NCBI GenBank assembly: GCA_963812915.1
Contig: CAWEXB010000007.1
Coordinates: forward strand, 186,001-250,000
DNA length: 64,000 nt
Origin: JACVRW01 sp963812915
Lineage (GTDB): Bacteria > Actinomycetota > Thermoleophilia > Solirubrobacterales > Thermoleophilaceae
Direction: 5' to 3'
The translations under genes were made by a program, and so were the position numbers. Numbering within the stretch: position 1 is the first letter of the stretch; each line of letters begins with the position of its first letter. A model generated the notes under the pieces. It was not told the origin of the DNA. It ran no database searches and saw nothing but the letters and a program-made list of their open reading frames with translations. Of the stretch, positions 56,712 to 64,000 are shown in pieces.

Positions 56712-57113
56712 ATGATCGCACCCCTTGCGGTGTCAACGCTCGCCATCATCCTGATCGCCGTCGGCGCGGTCATCGTCATCGCGTTCATTCTCGGCCTGCT
56801 GGGCGCCCGGGCGCGTGACCGGCGACAGGCGCCCTCGTACGAGGAGCACGTTGCCTCTGCCGACGCGGCGCTCGAGGCAGCTCGGGCCGCCGACAAAGGC
56901 TGGCACCGCGACGCGATGGAGCAGGTCGCCCGCGCGGCCATCGAGCAGGCGCGGCCGGGCTGGAGGTACCGCGACCTGCACCTCATCCTCGTCGACGACC
57001 GTCCCGGCGTTGAGGAAGATCGCGCCCACTTCGTCGCCATTGCGGACGACGGCGAGGCGCGCGTGATCCTCTCGCGAGAGGCCGACGGCTGGGTGGCCGA
57101 GCAAGTGGAGTAG
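56712..57113 (+). CDS. membrane-anchored small protein of unknown function
   Basis: 133 aa. N-terminal hydrophobic helix (STLAIILIAVGAVIVIAFILGLL), a basic turn (GARARDRRQ), then a soluble domain: YEEHVASADAALEAARAADKGWHRDAMEQVARAA and RYRDLHLILVDDRPG...AHFVAIADDGEARVIL. No family recognised. TAGACT at 56695-56700 lies 11 bp before ATG 56712, and codon bias is strong, so the gene is probably real. The soluble part is expected in the cytoplasm. Confidence 0.75.
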   Translation: MIAPLAVSTLAIILIAVGAVIVIAFILGLLGARARDRRQAPSYEEHVASADAALEAARAADKGWHRDAMEQVARAAIEQARPGWRYRDLHLILVDDRPGVEEDRAHFVAIADDGEARVILSREADGWVAEQVE

Positions 57114-57125
57114 TCCGGCCTTCGT

Positions 57126-57644
57126 TCAGACGGTGAAGCAGAGCTGTTCGGCGACGGCGTGGGGGCGCGCGCGACCGCGCCGCGAGGCGGCGGGCCGACG
57201 TCGATCCCCATGACACGGACCAGCGCTCCGCTGGGCGGCTCCGGGCGGCGCCGGAGGCACGGCATCGGCGGTACGCCGGCCGGCCAATGGCGGGGCCGAA
57301 GGCACCGGATCGGCGCCCTCGGCGGACGCTAGGAGCCGCCGGGCCGCGGGGGTGGCGACCGGCGCTCGGCCGGTCGCTCCGCCCGCGACGATGCGGCGGA
57401 CCGCAGCACGGCCGGCGGGGGAGCCGGCGCCTCCCAGCTGCGGTGCATGGCCAGGAGCGACGGCGGGGGCGCTCGCGGCGCCGTGGGCGCAGTCCACGCC
57501 CAGGCGGTACTCGCCGAGGGTGGAGAACTCGACGATCAGGTCGAGCGCGTGCCGAGCTGCTCTCTGAACCGAGGGAACATGCGTTCGGGAAGGTACGGAC
57601 GGAGATCGGATGGAAGGGTCGATTTCCTGCAAGTTCCGTTGCAC
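57126..57644 (-). CDS. possible hypothetical protein, low confidence
   Basis: The 597 bp between 57113 and 57711 have no clear gene. On the minus strand a frame reads RHALDLIVEFSTLGEYRLGVDCAHG with strong GC3 codon bias in the first third, then turns Ala/Pro/Arg-rich. The start (GTG 57644, or a nearby TTG) is a guess. A frame error like the others in this window could hide the real C-terminus. No family recognised. Confidence 0.3.
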   Translation of the reverse strand: MQRNLQEIDPSIRSPSVPSRTHVPSVQRAARHALDLIVEFSTLGEYRLGVDCAHGAASAPAVAPGHAPQLGGAGSPAGRAAVRRIVAGGATGRAPVATPAARRLLASAEGADPVPSAPPLAGRRTADAVPPAPPGAAQRSAGPCHGDRRRPAASRRGRARPHAVAEQLCFTV

Positions 57645-57710
57645 GGCGGGCGCGGGCCGCCGCGTGCCGGCGGCAGTGCCGACTCTCGGGCCGGCGGTAG
57701 TCTGGCCATG

Positions 57711-58142
57711 ATGACCGCCGCCTTTCGGCACCGCACTCGGGTCCGCTGGGCTGAGTGCGACCTGCAGGGCGTCGCGTTCTACCCCCACTACCTGGCCTGG
57801 TTCGATCTCGCCATGACCGAGCTCTGGCGGGCCGGCGGCCTGCCGTACGGCGAGATGATCGAGGGCGGAGCCGACATGGTTGTCGCCGAGGCTGGGATCC
57901 ACTACCGCGCGTCGGCCCGATTCGACGAGGAGATCGACCTCGTTGCCAGTGTGCGGCGGCTCGGTTCGACCTCGATCACAACGCGGCTGAGAGTCGAGCG
58001 AGCTGAGGACGGGACGCTGCTCGCCGAGGGCGAGCTGCGCCACGTCTGCGTCGACCCCCAGAGGATGGAGAAGCGCGAAATCCCTGAGCGCGTGCGAGCG
58101 GCGCTCGCGCCCTTCAGTGCCGAGGCGGAGCGGGTCGCCTGA
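57711..58142 (+). CDS. acyl-CoA thioesterase, 4-hydroxybenzoyl-CoA thioesterase type (hotdog fold)
   Basis: 143 aa. Active-site region VRWAECDLQGVAFYPHYLAWFDLA is the 4HBT signature with the catalytic Asp; RLGSTSITTRLRVERAEDGTLLAEGELRHVCVD follows the fold. ATG 57711 is chosen because TAGTCT (57698-57703) lies 7 bp upstream; ATG 57708 precedes it by one codon. Substrate unknown; DHNA-CoA hydrolysis for the menaquinone pathway is one possibility, since no other candidate is in the window. Overlaps the next gene by one base (TGATG). Confidence 0.8.
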   Translation: MTAAFRHRTRVRWAECDLQGVAFYPHYLAWFDLAMTELWRAGGLPYGEMIEGGADMVVAEAGIHYRASARFDEEIDLVASVRRLGSTSITTRLRVERAEDGTLLAEGELRHVCVDPQRMEKREIPERVRAALAPFSAEAERVA

Positions 58143-59179
58143 TGGTCCACCTCCGCATCGTCGCGCCCGAGGACGCCGCCCACCATGCGCTCGAGCTGCT
58201 CTGCGCGTCGCCCGCCGTCCTCAACGTGGTGCACCTGCCCGGCGCTTCGCGCAAGCCGATCGGGGACGTGGTCCTCTGCGACGTCACGCGCGAGGACGCG
58301 AGCGTGATCATCAGCGACCTGAAGGAGCTCGACATCCCAAAGACCGGGTCGATCGCGGTTGAGCCCTTGGACACTGCGATCTCCGACGCGTTCACAGCGG
58401 CCGAGGAGGCGTCGCCCGGACTGCCATCGGATGCGGTGGTCTGGGAGGAGGTGGAGTCACGCACCTCCGAGAACACCGAGCTCTCGATCAGCTTCGTGCT
58501 GTTCATGATCGCAGCGATGCAGATCGCTGCGGTCGGGATCATCCTCGACCAGCCGATCCTGATCGTGGGCGCGATGGTCGTCGGACCCGAGTTCGGGCCG
58601 CTCGCCGGTCTGAGCGTGGCGCTCGTGAACCTGCAGGGGAAGCTCGCGAAGCGCTCGCTGCTCGCTCTGGCCGTCGGCTTCCCAGCCGGGACGACCTGCG
58701 CCCTCCTTACGTCGCTCCTGTTCATCGAGATCGGCGCCTTCCCCGACGACTTCTCGCAAGCTAGTCACCCGCTGACCGCCTTCATCTCCAACCCGGACTT
58801 CCTCAGCGTCTTCGTTGCCTTCATCGGAGGGATCGCGGGGGTGCTGTCTTTGACATCGGCGAAGTCGGGGGCGCTCGTAGGCGTGCTCATCTCGGTGACG
58901 ACGATTCCCGCGGCGGCCAATATCGGCGTGGCGGCGGCCTATGCCGACTGGAGCGAGGCGGGCGGAGCGACGGCGCAGCTCGCCGTCAACCTCACCTCGA
59001 TCGTGGTCGCCGGGGTTCTGACGCTCTTCGTCCAGCGCCGCTACTACGTCATGCGCCGCCGGCGACACCTGATGGATCCATCGCGCACGGCGGCGGGGCT
59101 CCCCATCGGGCGCAGCATGAAGGGAACCAAGCGGGTGCGCGGCTGGCGTGAGGGTAAGGACCGCGAGCTGCAGCGCTAG
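58142..59179 (+). CDS. DUF389 (TIGR00341-type) membrane protein
   Basis: 345 aa. A soluble N-terminal domain of about 115 residues (MVHLRIVAPEDAAHHALELL; ASVIISDLKELDI) is followed by about six membrane helices: SFVLFMIAAMQIAAVGIIL, ILIVGAMVVGPEFGPLAGL, LLALAVGFPAGTTCALLTSL, FLSVFVAFIGGIAGVLSL and LAVNLTSIVVAGVLTLFV. The PEFGPLAG region is highly conserved in the family. Function unproven. A basic tail ends the protein. Coupled to the thioesterase gene (TGATG). Confidence 0.88.
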   Translation: MVHLRIVAPEDAAHHALELLCASPAVLNVVHLPGASRKPIGDVVLCDVTREDASVIISDLKELDIPKTGSIAVEPLDTAISDAFTAAEEASPGLPSDAVVWEEVESRTSENTELSISFVLFMIAAMQIAAVGIILDQPILIVGAMVVGPEFGPLAGLSVALVNLQGKLAKRSLLALAVGFPAGTTCALLTSLLFIEIGAFPDDFSQASHPLTAFISNPDFLSVFVAFIGGIAGVLSLTSAKSGALVGVLISVTTIPAAANIGVAAAYADWSEAGGATAQLAVNLTSIVVAGVLTLFVQRRYYVMRRRRHLMDPSRTAAGLPIGRSMKGTKRVRGWREGKDRELQR

Positions 59180-59221
59180 CGCTAGCGGGCCGCAGCGCAA
59201 AGCCTCGCTCGCAGGGCCGCG

Positions 59222-60310
59222 TCACAAGGACGCCCAGATGTCGATCTTCGTACGCACCCGCGAGATGACCTCGCCCGTGAACTCGCTCGTGCTGGCGTGG
59301 CCGCCGAGGTCCGGTGTTCGCACTCCCGTGGCCGTTGCCTCGAGCACCGACTCGTAGATCGCGCGCGAGGCCGTCTCGGTTCCGTCGTGGCCGAGCGTCG
59401 AGGCGTAGTGGAAGAGCGCCGCGGTGGCCAGGATCATCGCCATCGGGTTGGCGATGTCCTTGCCCTGGAGGGCCGGAGCGGTGCCGTGGGGCGCCTCCGC
59501 CATGACGGCGGACGGCTCGTACTCGTCGTCGAACGCGAGGAGCACCGACTCCGCGCCGGCGATCGAGCCGAACATCGGCATCACGAGATCCGAGAGGCAG
59601 TCGCCGTCACGGTTGAGAGCAGGGATCACGAGCGGGGCGTCGGCGGCGCCGGATATGAGGCCGGCGTAGGTGGCGTCGATCAGCACCGGGCTGTACGGAA
59701 CCTGGGGATGGCGCTCGGCGGCCGCGTCGAGCTCCTCCTTCAGCATCCCCTCGTAGACGGGGCTGACCGTCCACTTGGGGCCGCCGTAGACGCGCCCGTG
59801 AATGCGGGCGGCGCTGCGGAAGCTGTATTCGGCGACCGCGTGACAGACGCCGCGCGTGATGCGCTCGGTGCGGTAGGCGACCTCCTCGCCATCCTCGTCC
59901 TGCCGCCACTGCTTTGCGCCGTAGGCGTCGCCGACCGCCATCCGCACCACGGCAATCGGGTAGTGCACCCCCGCCACCGGGGTCACGCCCGGGATGCGGC
60001 GCCCGGTGCGGATGATCACCTTGCCGTCGACGGCCTCGCGCAAGAGTCGATTCGGGCTCCCGACGTCGTCCGCCCCCTCGGGCGTGATCGTCGGCGCCTT
60101 GAGACCGAACTTGGCGTCGAGCATCGCCCGGGCGGCCGCGTCCACCACCTCGTTGCGGGTCCGACGGCGGTTCTCGAGCGACAGGTCGTAGTGCTCGAGC
60201 TCGACCGGCACCTTCGTCACCGCGGGATCCAGCACGCGCAGCGCCTGCTCCAGCAGCTCCTGGCCGGTCTCGTCTCCCTCGAGGACGATGATCCGGAGCC
60301 CCTCGGCCAT
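59222..60310 (-). CDS. isocitrate/isopropylmalate dehydrogenase family protein
   Basis: 362 aa beta-decarboxylating dehydrogenase. GLRIIVLEGDETGQELL, VIIRTGRRIPGVTPVAGVHYP, PKWTVSPVYEGMLKEEL, VIPALNRDGDCLSDLVMPMFGSIAGAES and EAPHGTAPALQGKDIANPMA. It lacks the RxxLGLFANLRP signature of LeuB, which is present elsewhere here, so isocitrate or homoisocitrate-type activity is likelier; the substrate is not certain. A longer open frame to 60643 is rejected: ATG 60310 fits the family start and has TAGATT (60319-60324) 8 bp upstream, leaderless style. Confidence 0.85.
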   Translation of the reverse strand: MAEGLRIIVLEGDETGQELLEQALRVLDPAVTKVPVELEHYDLSLENRRRTRNEVVDAAARAMLDAKFGLKAPTITPEGADDVGSPNRLLREAVDGKVIIRTGRRIPGVTPVAGVHYPIAVVRMAVGDAYGAKQWRQDEDGEEVAYRTERITRGVCHAVAEYSFRSAARIHGRVYGGPKWTVSPVYEGMLKEELDAAAERHPQVPYSPVLIDATYAGLISGAADAPLVIPALNRDGDCLSDLVMPMFGSIAGAESVLLAFDDEYEPSAVMAEAPHGTAPALQGKDIANPMAMILATAALFHYASTLGHDGTETASRAIYESVLEATATGVRTPDLGGHASTSEFTGEVISRVRTKIDIWASL

Positions 60311-60422
60311 GGCTGCGCAATCTACAGACAGCTGCTCCTGGAGCGGTTCCGCGATCGAGGCGCGCCTGGCGTCGCCTCCACTGGCCGAGCGCCTCGTGCC
60401 GTGGTCGATTGAAGGTGGGGCG

Positions 60423-60610
60423 GCCGGTTTGCGGTAACGCGGCGGCGCCGGGGCTGGGTGAGGAAGGTGGTTTGCGCGGGCGCCCGGGCCGGTCCGATCG
60501 CCGCAAGTGCCACGCGTTCGACCTTCCGCGGCATAATGCCGCAAAAGGTCGAACGCATGAGGATCCGCCCCCGGCCGGGCGGCGACGGGGTGCCGGGGCG
60601 GGCCCGACGT
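60423..60610. repeat. dispersed REP-like element, copy B, with long hairpin
   Basis: Similar over about 190 bp to 18059-18250, same orientation. Hairpin arms 60512-60525 (ACGCGTTCGACCTT) and 60545-60558 differ at one base, and an inner GCGGC/GCCGC stem closes the loop ATAAT. The flanking CTGGGTGAGGA and TGAGGATCCGCC are conserved. It fills the 310-bp gap between two minus-strand genes. Confidence 0.7.
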
Positions 60611-60620
60611 CCGGTCGTAT

Positions 60621-61196
60621 CTAGGACGCGGTCTCCGGCGCAAGCCCCAGTTCGTCGGCCCGCCCCTCCATCGCCGCGATCAGGAACGCGACGTGCTCGT
60701 CGAAGTCGACTCCGAGCTCCTCGGCGCCGTCGCGGACCTCCTCGCGGTTCACACCGGCGGCGAAGCTCGGCTGCTTGAGCTTCTTCTTCACCGACTTCGG
60801 GGTCATGCCCTCGACGCCGGTGGGGCGGACGAGGGCGCAGGCCGAGATGAAGCCGGACAGCTCGTCGACCGCGTACAGCGTCTTCGCCATCCGCGACTCG
60901 CGCGGGACGCCCAGGAAGGTCGCGTGCCCCGCCACGGCGTCGATCAGCTCCTGGGGGTAGCCCTTCTCCTGAAACAGCTCGAGTGCCTTGCGGGGATGCC
61001 CCGTCTCGAGGTCGGGATAGCGCTCGTAGTCGAGATCGTGCAGCAGCCCGGTGACGGCGTACATCTCCTCGTCCTCCCCCCACTTGCGGGCGTAGGCGCG
61101 CATCCCGGTCTCGACGCCGAGCAGGTGCTTGCGCAGCGAGTCGCTCTGGACCCACTCCTCGACGAGTGCCCAGGCTTCTTCACGGCTCGGTCCCAT
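60621..61196 (-). CDS. HD-domain hydrolase
   Basis: 191 aa. HD metal motif in TGLLHDLDYERYPD, with His 57-Asp 58-like spacing and LRKHLLGVETGMRAYARKWG upstream; AVDELSGFISACALVRPTG and a Lys-rich KSVKKKLKQPSFAAGV segment follow. Resembles a family of bacterial HD proteins often annotated as HDIG phosphohydrolases; substrate unknown. TACCCT at 61206-61211 on this strand is 9 bp before ATG 61196. Divergent from murA. Confidence 0.85.
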   Translation of the reverse strand: MGPSREEAWALVEEWVQSDSLRKHLLGVETGMRAYARKWGEDEEMYAVTGLLHDLDYERYPDLETGHPRKALELFQEKGYPQELIDAVAGHATFLGVPRESRMAKTLYAVDELSGFISACALVRPTGVEGMTPKSVKKKLKQPSFAAGVNREEVRDGAEELGVDFDEHVAFLIAAMEGRADELGLAPETAS

Positions 61197-61297
61197 CGAC
61201 CCGGCAGGGTATCCGGCCGGCGAACCGAACCTCGTGGCAGATGGCCTTCGATACCCTTCCCCGGCCTCTCGACCCCAGTTTCCCGACGGATTCGCGC

Positions 61298-62596
61298 ATG
61301 GAGAAGTTCGTCATCGAGGGCGGGACCCCCCTCTCCGGGACGGTGATTCCCGCCGGCAACAAGAACGCCGCCCTTCCCGCACTCGCCGCGTCGCTCTTGA
61401 CCCGCGAGGAGGTCGTGCTGCGCAACGTCCCGCGCATCCGCGACGTGGAAGCGATGGTCGAGCTGCTCGTGCTGCTTGGCGGGCAGGCGGAATGGCGGGA
61501 CGAGAACACGATCGCCCTCCGTACGGACGGCGTGACCGACACACAGGTCGATCCGGACGGAGCCGAGCGCATCCGCGCCTCGTTCCTGCTCGCGGGGCCG
61601 CTGCTGGCACGTTTCGGCAGGGCGGACATGCCGCCGCCGGGCGGCGACGTGATCGGCCGGCGGCGGCTCGACCCTCACCTCGACGCCTTCCGTGCTCTCG
61701 GCGCCCACGTGCGCGCGCAGGGCTGGTACCACCTGATCGCCCCGAACGGCCTGCATGCCTGCGACTTCTTCATGGACGAGGCGTCGGTGATGGCCACCGA
61801 GAACGCGTTGATGGCGGCCGCGCTGACGCCCGGGTCGACCGTCATCCACAACGCCGCGGCGGAACCGCACGTGCAGGACCTCGCGCGGCTCCTGATGCAG
61901 ATGGGCGCGCGCATCGAGGGGATCGGCTCGAACCTGATGATCGTGCACGGCCAGGACGAGCTGGGGGGCGCCGACTACGCGATCGGTCCGGACTACATCG
62001 AGATCGGCAGCTTCATCGCGCTGGCGGCATGCACGGGCGGCGAGCTGCGAATCCGGGACTGCGCGCCCGAAGACCTGCGGATGACCCGGCTGGCCTTCGA
62101 GCGACTCGGCTGTCGCATCGAGTACGAGGACGCCGACGTGATCGTGCCGGCGGGGCAACGGCTGCGGGTGAAGAGCGACGAGGGTGAGGCCGTCTCGAAG
62201 ATCGAGGACGGGCCGTGGCCGGCCTTCCCCGCAGATCTCACCAGCATCGCCCTCGCCATGGGCACTCAGGCCGAGGGCCTGATCCTGATCCACGAGAAGA
62301 TGTTCGAGAACCGCCTGTTCTTCGTCGACAAGCTGGTCTCGATGGGGGCTCGGGTGATCGTCTGCGACCCGCACCGTGCGGTCGTAAGCGGCCCGAGCCG
62401 GCTTCACGGCGAGCGCATGGAGAGCCCGGACATTCGCGCGGGCATGGCGATGCTCATCGCCGCGCTGTGCGCCGAGGGCAGGTCCGAGATCGGAAACATC
62501 AGGCAGATCGACCGCGGCTACGAGCGCATCGACGAGCGGCTGCGGGCGCTGGGCGCGCGGATCGAGCGGGTCGCCGGCGAGCGCGTGCTTGCGTAG
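61298..62596 (+). CDS. murA: UDP-N-acetylglucosamine 1-carboxyvinyltransferase MurA, Asp-type active site
   Basis: 432 aa. First committed step of peptidoglycan synthesis: enolpyruvyl transfer from PEP to UDP-GlcNAc. EKFVIEGGTPLSGTVIPAGNKNAAL opening (residues 2-26 in part), ASFLLAGPLLARFG and EIGSFIALAACTGG. The catalytic loop reads GGDVIGRRRLDPHL: the usual Cys (E. coli 115) is Asp 117, the form known from Mycobacterium tuberculosis and linked with fosfomycin insensitivity. ATG 61298 fits the family start; a TACCCT box at 61252 would give a 30-odd base leader. Heads murA-hisZ-hisG. Confidence 0.93.
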   Translation: MEKFVIEGGTPLSGTVIPAGNKNAALPALAASLLTREEVVLRNVPRIRDVEAMVELLVLLGGQAEWRDENTIALRTDGVTDTQVDPDGAERIRASFLLAGPLLARFGRADMPPPGGDVIGRRRLDPHLDAFRALGAHVRAQGWYHLIAPNGLHACDFFMDEASVMATENALMAAALTPGSTVIHNAAAEPHVQDLARLLMQMGARIEGIGSNLMIVHGQDELGGADYAIGPDYIEIGSFIALAACTGGELRIRDCAPEDLRMTRLAFERLGCRIEYEDADVIVPAGQRLRVKSDEGEAVSKIEDGPWPAFPADLTSIALAMGTQAEGLILIHEKMFENRLFFVDKLVSMGARVIVCDPHRAVVSGPSRLHGERMESPDIRAGMAMLIAALCAEGRSEIGNIRQIDRGYERIDERLRALGARIERVAGERVLA

Positions 62597-62614
62597 AGCG
62601 ACGAAGGCAGGCCC

Positions 62615-63583
62615 ATGACGCACCCGATCCCTCCGGGCACTCGCGACGTGCTTCCGGAGGAGATGCGCGAGCTGCGCGAGATCTGCGAGCGCATGCGCGT
62701 CCGCTTCGAGGACTCCGGTTACGGGGAGATCCACACGCCCGCGCTCGAGTACGAGGAGGTGCTGCGCCGTGGGGAGGAGCGCGCGGCCGGCGCTCGCTAC
62801 CGCACATTCGACGAGCAGGGCGACGTGCTCGCGCTGCGCTCCGACATGACGATCCCCATCGCGCGGGTGGTCGCGACGCGTTATCGAGGTGTCGAGCCGC
62901 CCATGCGGTTCTGCTACTTCGCCCGAGCGTGGCGCTCGGCGGACCGTGGCGTGGGGGAGCCGCGCGAGTTCCTGCAGGGCGGTCTGGAGCTGATCGGCGT
63001 ACCCGGGGCCGAGGGCGACGCCGAGGTGGTGGCGCTCACGCTGGCCGCGCTCGACGAGGTGGGGCTGCGGCGGCATCGCCTCGGAGTTGGCGACGGCTCC
63101 CTCTACCGCAGGCTGCTCGGGTCGCTGGGAGTTCCGACGGGGGCGCACCTGGCGCTGCTGGAATGCCTGTCGCGGCGTGACCTCGTCGGACTCGAGCGGG
63201 GCGTGGCGGAGCTGGGCCTCGGCGAACCGGAACACGAGCTGCTCGTGCGCCTGCCGGAGCTGCGCGGCGGCCGCGACATGCTGGAGCACGCCGACGGCCG
63301 CGCCGGAGGCGCGGTCGGGGGCCTGCTGGCGCTCCATGAGCTGCTCGAGGAGCGCGGCGTGGTGGACCGCGTGATCTTCGACCTCGGGCTCGTGCGCGAG
63401 CTCGGCTACTACACGGGCGCCGTGTTCGAGGTCTACGACCCGGCGGTGGGCTTCGCGCTCGGCGGCGGCGGTCGCTATGACGACCTGCTCGGTCGCTTCG
63501 GCCGTGGGCTGCCCGCGTGCGGCCTGGCGCTCGACGTCCAGCGCGTTCACCTGGCACAGGCCGCGGAGGAGGCGCTCCGATGA
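62615..63583 (+). CDS. hisZ: ATP phosphoribosyltransferase regulatory subunit HisZ
   Basis: 322 aa histidyl-tRNA-synthetase-like protein lacking the aminoacylation C-terminus. TRDVLPEEMRELREICERMR, YRTFDEQGDVLALRSDMTIPIARV, and a degenerate ELGYYTGAVFEVYDP/GGGGRYDDLLGRFG motif. Works with short-form HisG, coded immediately downstream with ATGA overlap, at the first step of histidine synthesis. Short length and context exclude HisS. Confidence 0.9.
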   Translation: MTHPIPPGTRDVLPEEMRELREICERMRVRFEDSGYGEIHTPALEYEEVLRRGEERAAGARYRTFDEQGDVLALRSDMTIPIARVVATRYRGVEPPMRFCYFARAWRSADRGVGEPREFLQGGLELIGVPGAEGDAEVVALTLAALDEVGLRRHRLGVGDGSLYRRLLGSLGVPTGAHLALLECLSRRDLVGLERGVAELGLGEPEHELLVRLPELRGGRDMLEHADGRAGGAVGGLLALHELLEERGVVDRVIFDLGLVRELGYYTGAVFEVYDPAVGFALGGGGRYDDLLGRFGRGLPACGLALDVQRVHLAQAAEEALR

Positions 63584-64000
63584 GCGACGAGCTCACGATC
63601 GCCGTGCCGCGTGGAGTCCTCTTCGTCGGCACCCTCGACCTGCTCGACCGGCTCGGCGTCGAGACGAGCGAGGTGCGCCGAAACGAGCGCAAGCTGCTGT
63701 TCGCCGAGGCCGGCATCGTGACGATGCGCCCGAGCGACGTGCCCACCTACGTAGAGCACGGTTCGGCCGACATCGGGATCACCGGCAAGGACGTGCTGCT
63801 AGAGCAGTCCCAGCGCAACGTCTACGAGCTGCTCGACCTCGGCTATGGCCACTGCCGGATGGTCGTCGCCGCGCGCGAGAGCGGCGACCCGATCCGCGAC
63901 GCCCTTCGACGGCTCGGCCGCGTGCGGATCGCGACCAAGTACCCCCGCGTCGCCGCCGCCCACTTCGCCGAGACCGGACGCCAGGCCGAGATCGTCGAGG
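63580..64000 (+). CDS. hisG: ATP phosphoribosyltransferase HisG (short form), 3'-truncated by window edge
   Basis: First step of histidine synthesis. The first 140 residues are present: LTIAVPRGVLFVGTLDLLDRLGV, MRPSDVPTYVEHGSADIGITGKDVLLE, YGHCRMVVAARES and ATKYPRVAAAHFAE. ATG 63580 overlaps the hisZ stop and has GGAGGAGG a few bases upstream. The adjacent hisZ indicates the short, HisZ-dependent form; the C-terminal end lies beyond the window. Confidence 0.94.
   Translation, partial: MSDELTIAVPRGVLFVGTLDLLDRLGVETSEVRRNERKLLFAEAGIVTMRPSDVPTYVEHGSADIGITGKDVLLEQSQRNVYELLDLGYGHCRMVVAARESGDPIRDALRRLGRVRIATKYPRVAAAHFAETGRQAEIVE

Noticed and set aside
60944..63550. Very long open frame (868 codons) on the minus strand across hisZ and murA
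   Set aside because: It is antisense to two clear genes, has low-complexity Arg/Ala/Gly composition and no motif; such frames are common at 70% G+C.

Overview
The window is about 70% G+C. It reads as chromosome of a high-GC actinobacterium, most likely class Thermoleophilia (Solirubrobacterales/Gaiellales type). This rests on the style of the 16S rRNA, a complete classical menaquinone (Men) pathway, a six-gene mce operon beside a wax-ester synthase/DGAT gene, and many start codons lying 4-11 bases after a TANNNT -10 box with no Shine-Dalgarno (leaderless style). The lineage is inference; a 16S search would settle it.

Layout. 1-17,980: menaquinone genes menF (5'-truncated by the window edge), menD, menH, menC-menA-menB and menE, split by a lipid block of one WS/DGAT acyltransferase and six consecutive Mce proteins without YrbE/MlaE permeases. 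18,276-26,109: a lipid kinase, ilvC, a Pro-rich membrane protein, a class V aminotransferase with serA (serine), and a cystathionine beta-synthase/gamma-lyase pair (sulfur amino acids). 26,254-29,724: a tightly coupled four-gene unit of two exported ferritin-like proteins, an L,D-transpeptidase and a membrane-anchored serine-recombinase-like protein. This is the most unusual locus here. 29,745-43,641: leucine/isoleucine biosynthesis with a Leu-rich leader peptide before leuA, then leuC-leuD-methyltransferase-leuB-ilvE-cimA and a DegT aminotransferase; a desaturase, a PucR-type regulator, an SDR and an XRE-cupin regulator lie between. 43,625-49,984: GNAT, argH, DNA glycosylase, class A PBP and tyrS. 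50,003-56,190: an rRNA operon whose 23S gene carries a group I intron with a LAGLIDADG endonuclease gene. 56,187-64,000: small genes, a thioesterase, a DUF389 membrane protein, an IDH/IMDH-family dehydrogenase, an HD-domain protein, murA (active-site Cys replaced by Asp), hisZ and a truncated hisG.

The genes are mainly biosynthetic and cell-envelope housekeeping, joined by ATGA/GTGA overlaps into operons. Five conserved genes (second mce, ilvC, the Pro-rich protein, the cystathionine lyase/synthase, the PBP) each carry exactly one extra base that breaks the frame. The identical sign of all five points to insertion-type sequencing errors rather than gene decay. Two copies of a roughly 190-bp element with a long hairpin (18,059 and 60,423) suggest a dispersed REP-like family. 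No tRNA gene, CRISPR array or insertion sequence was recognised.
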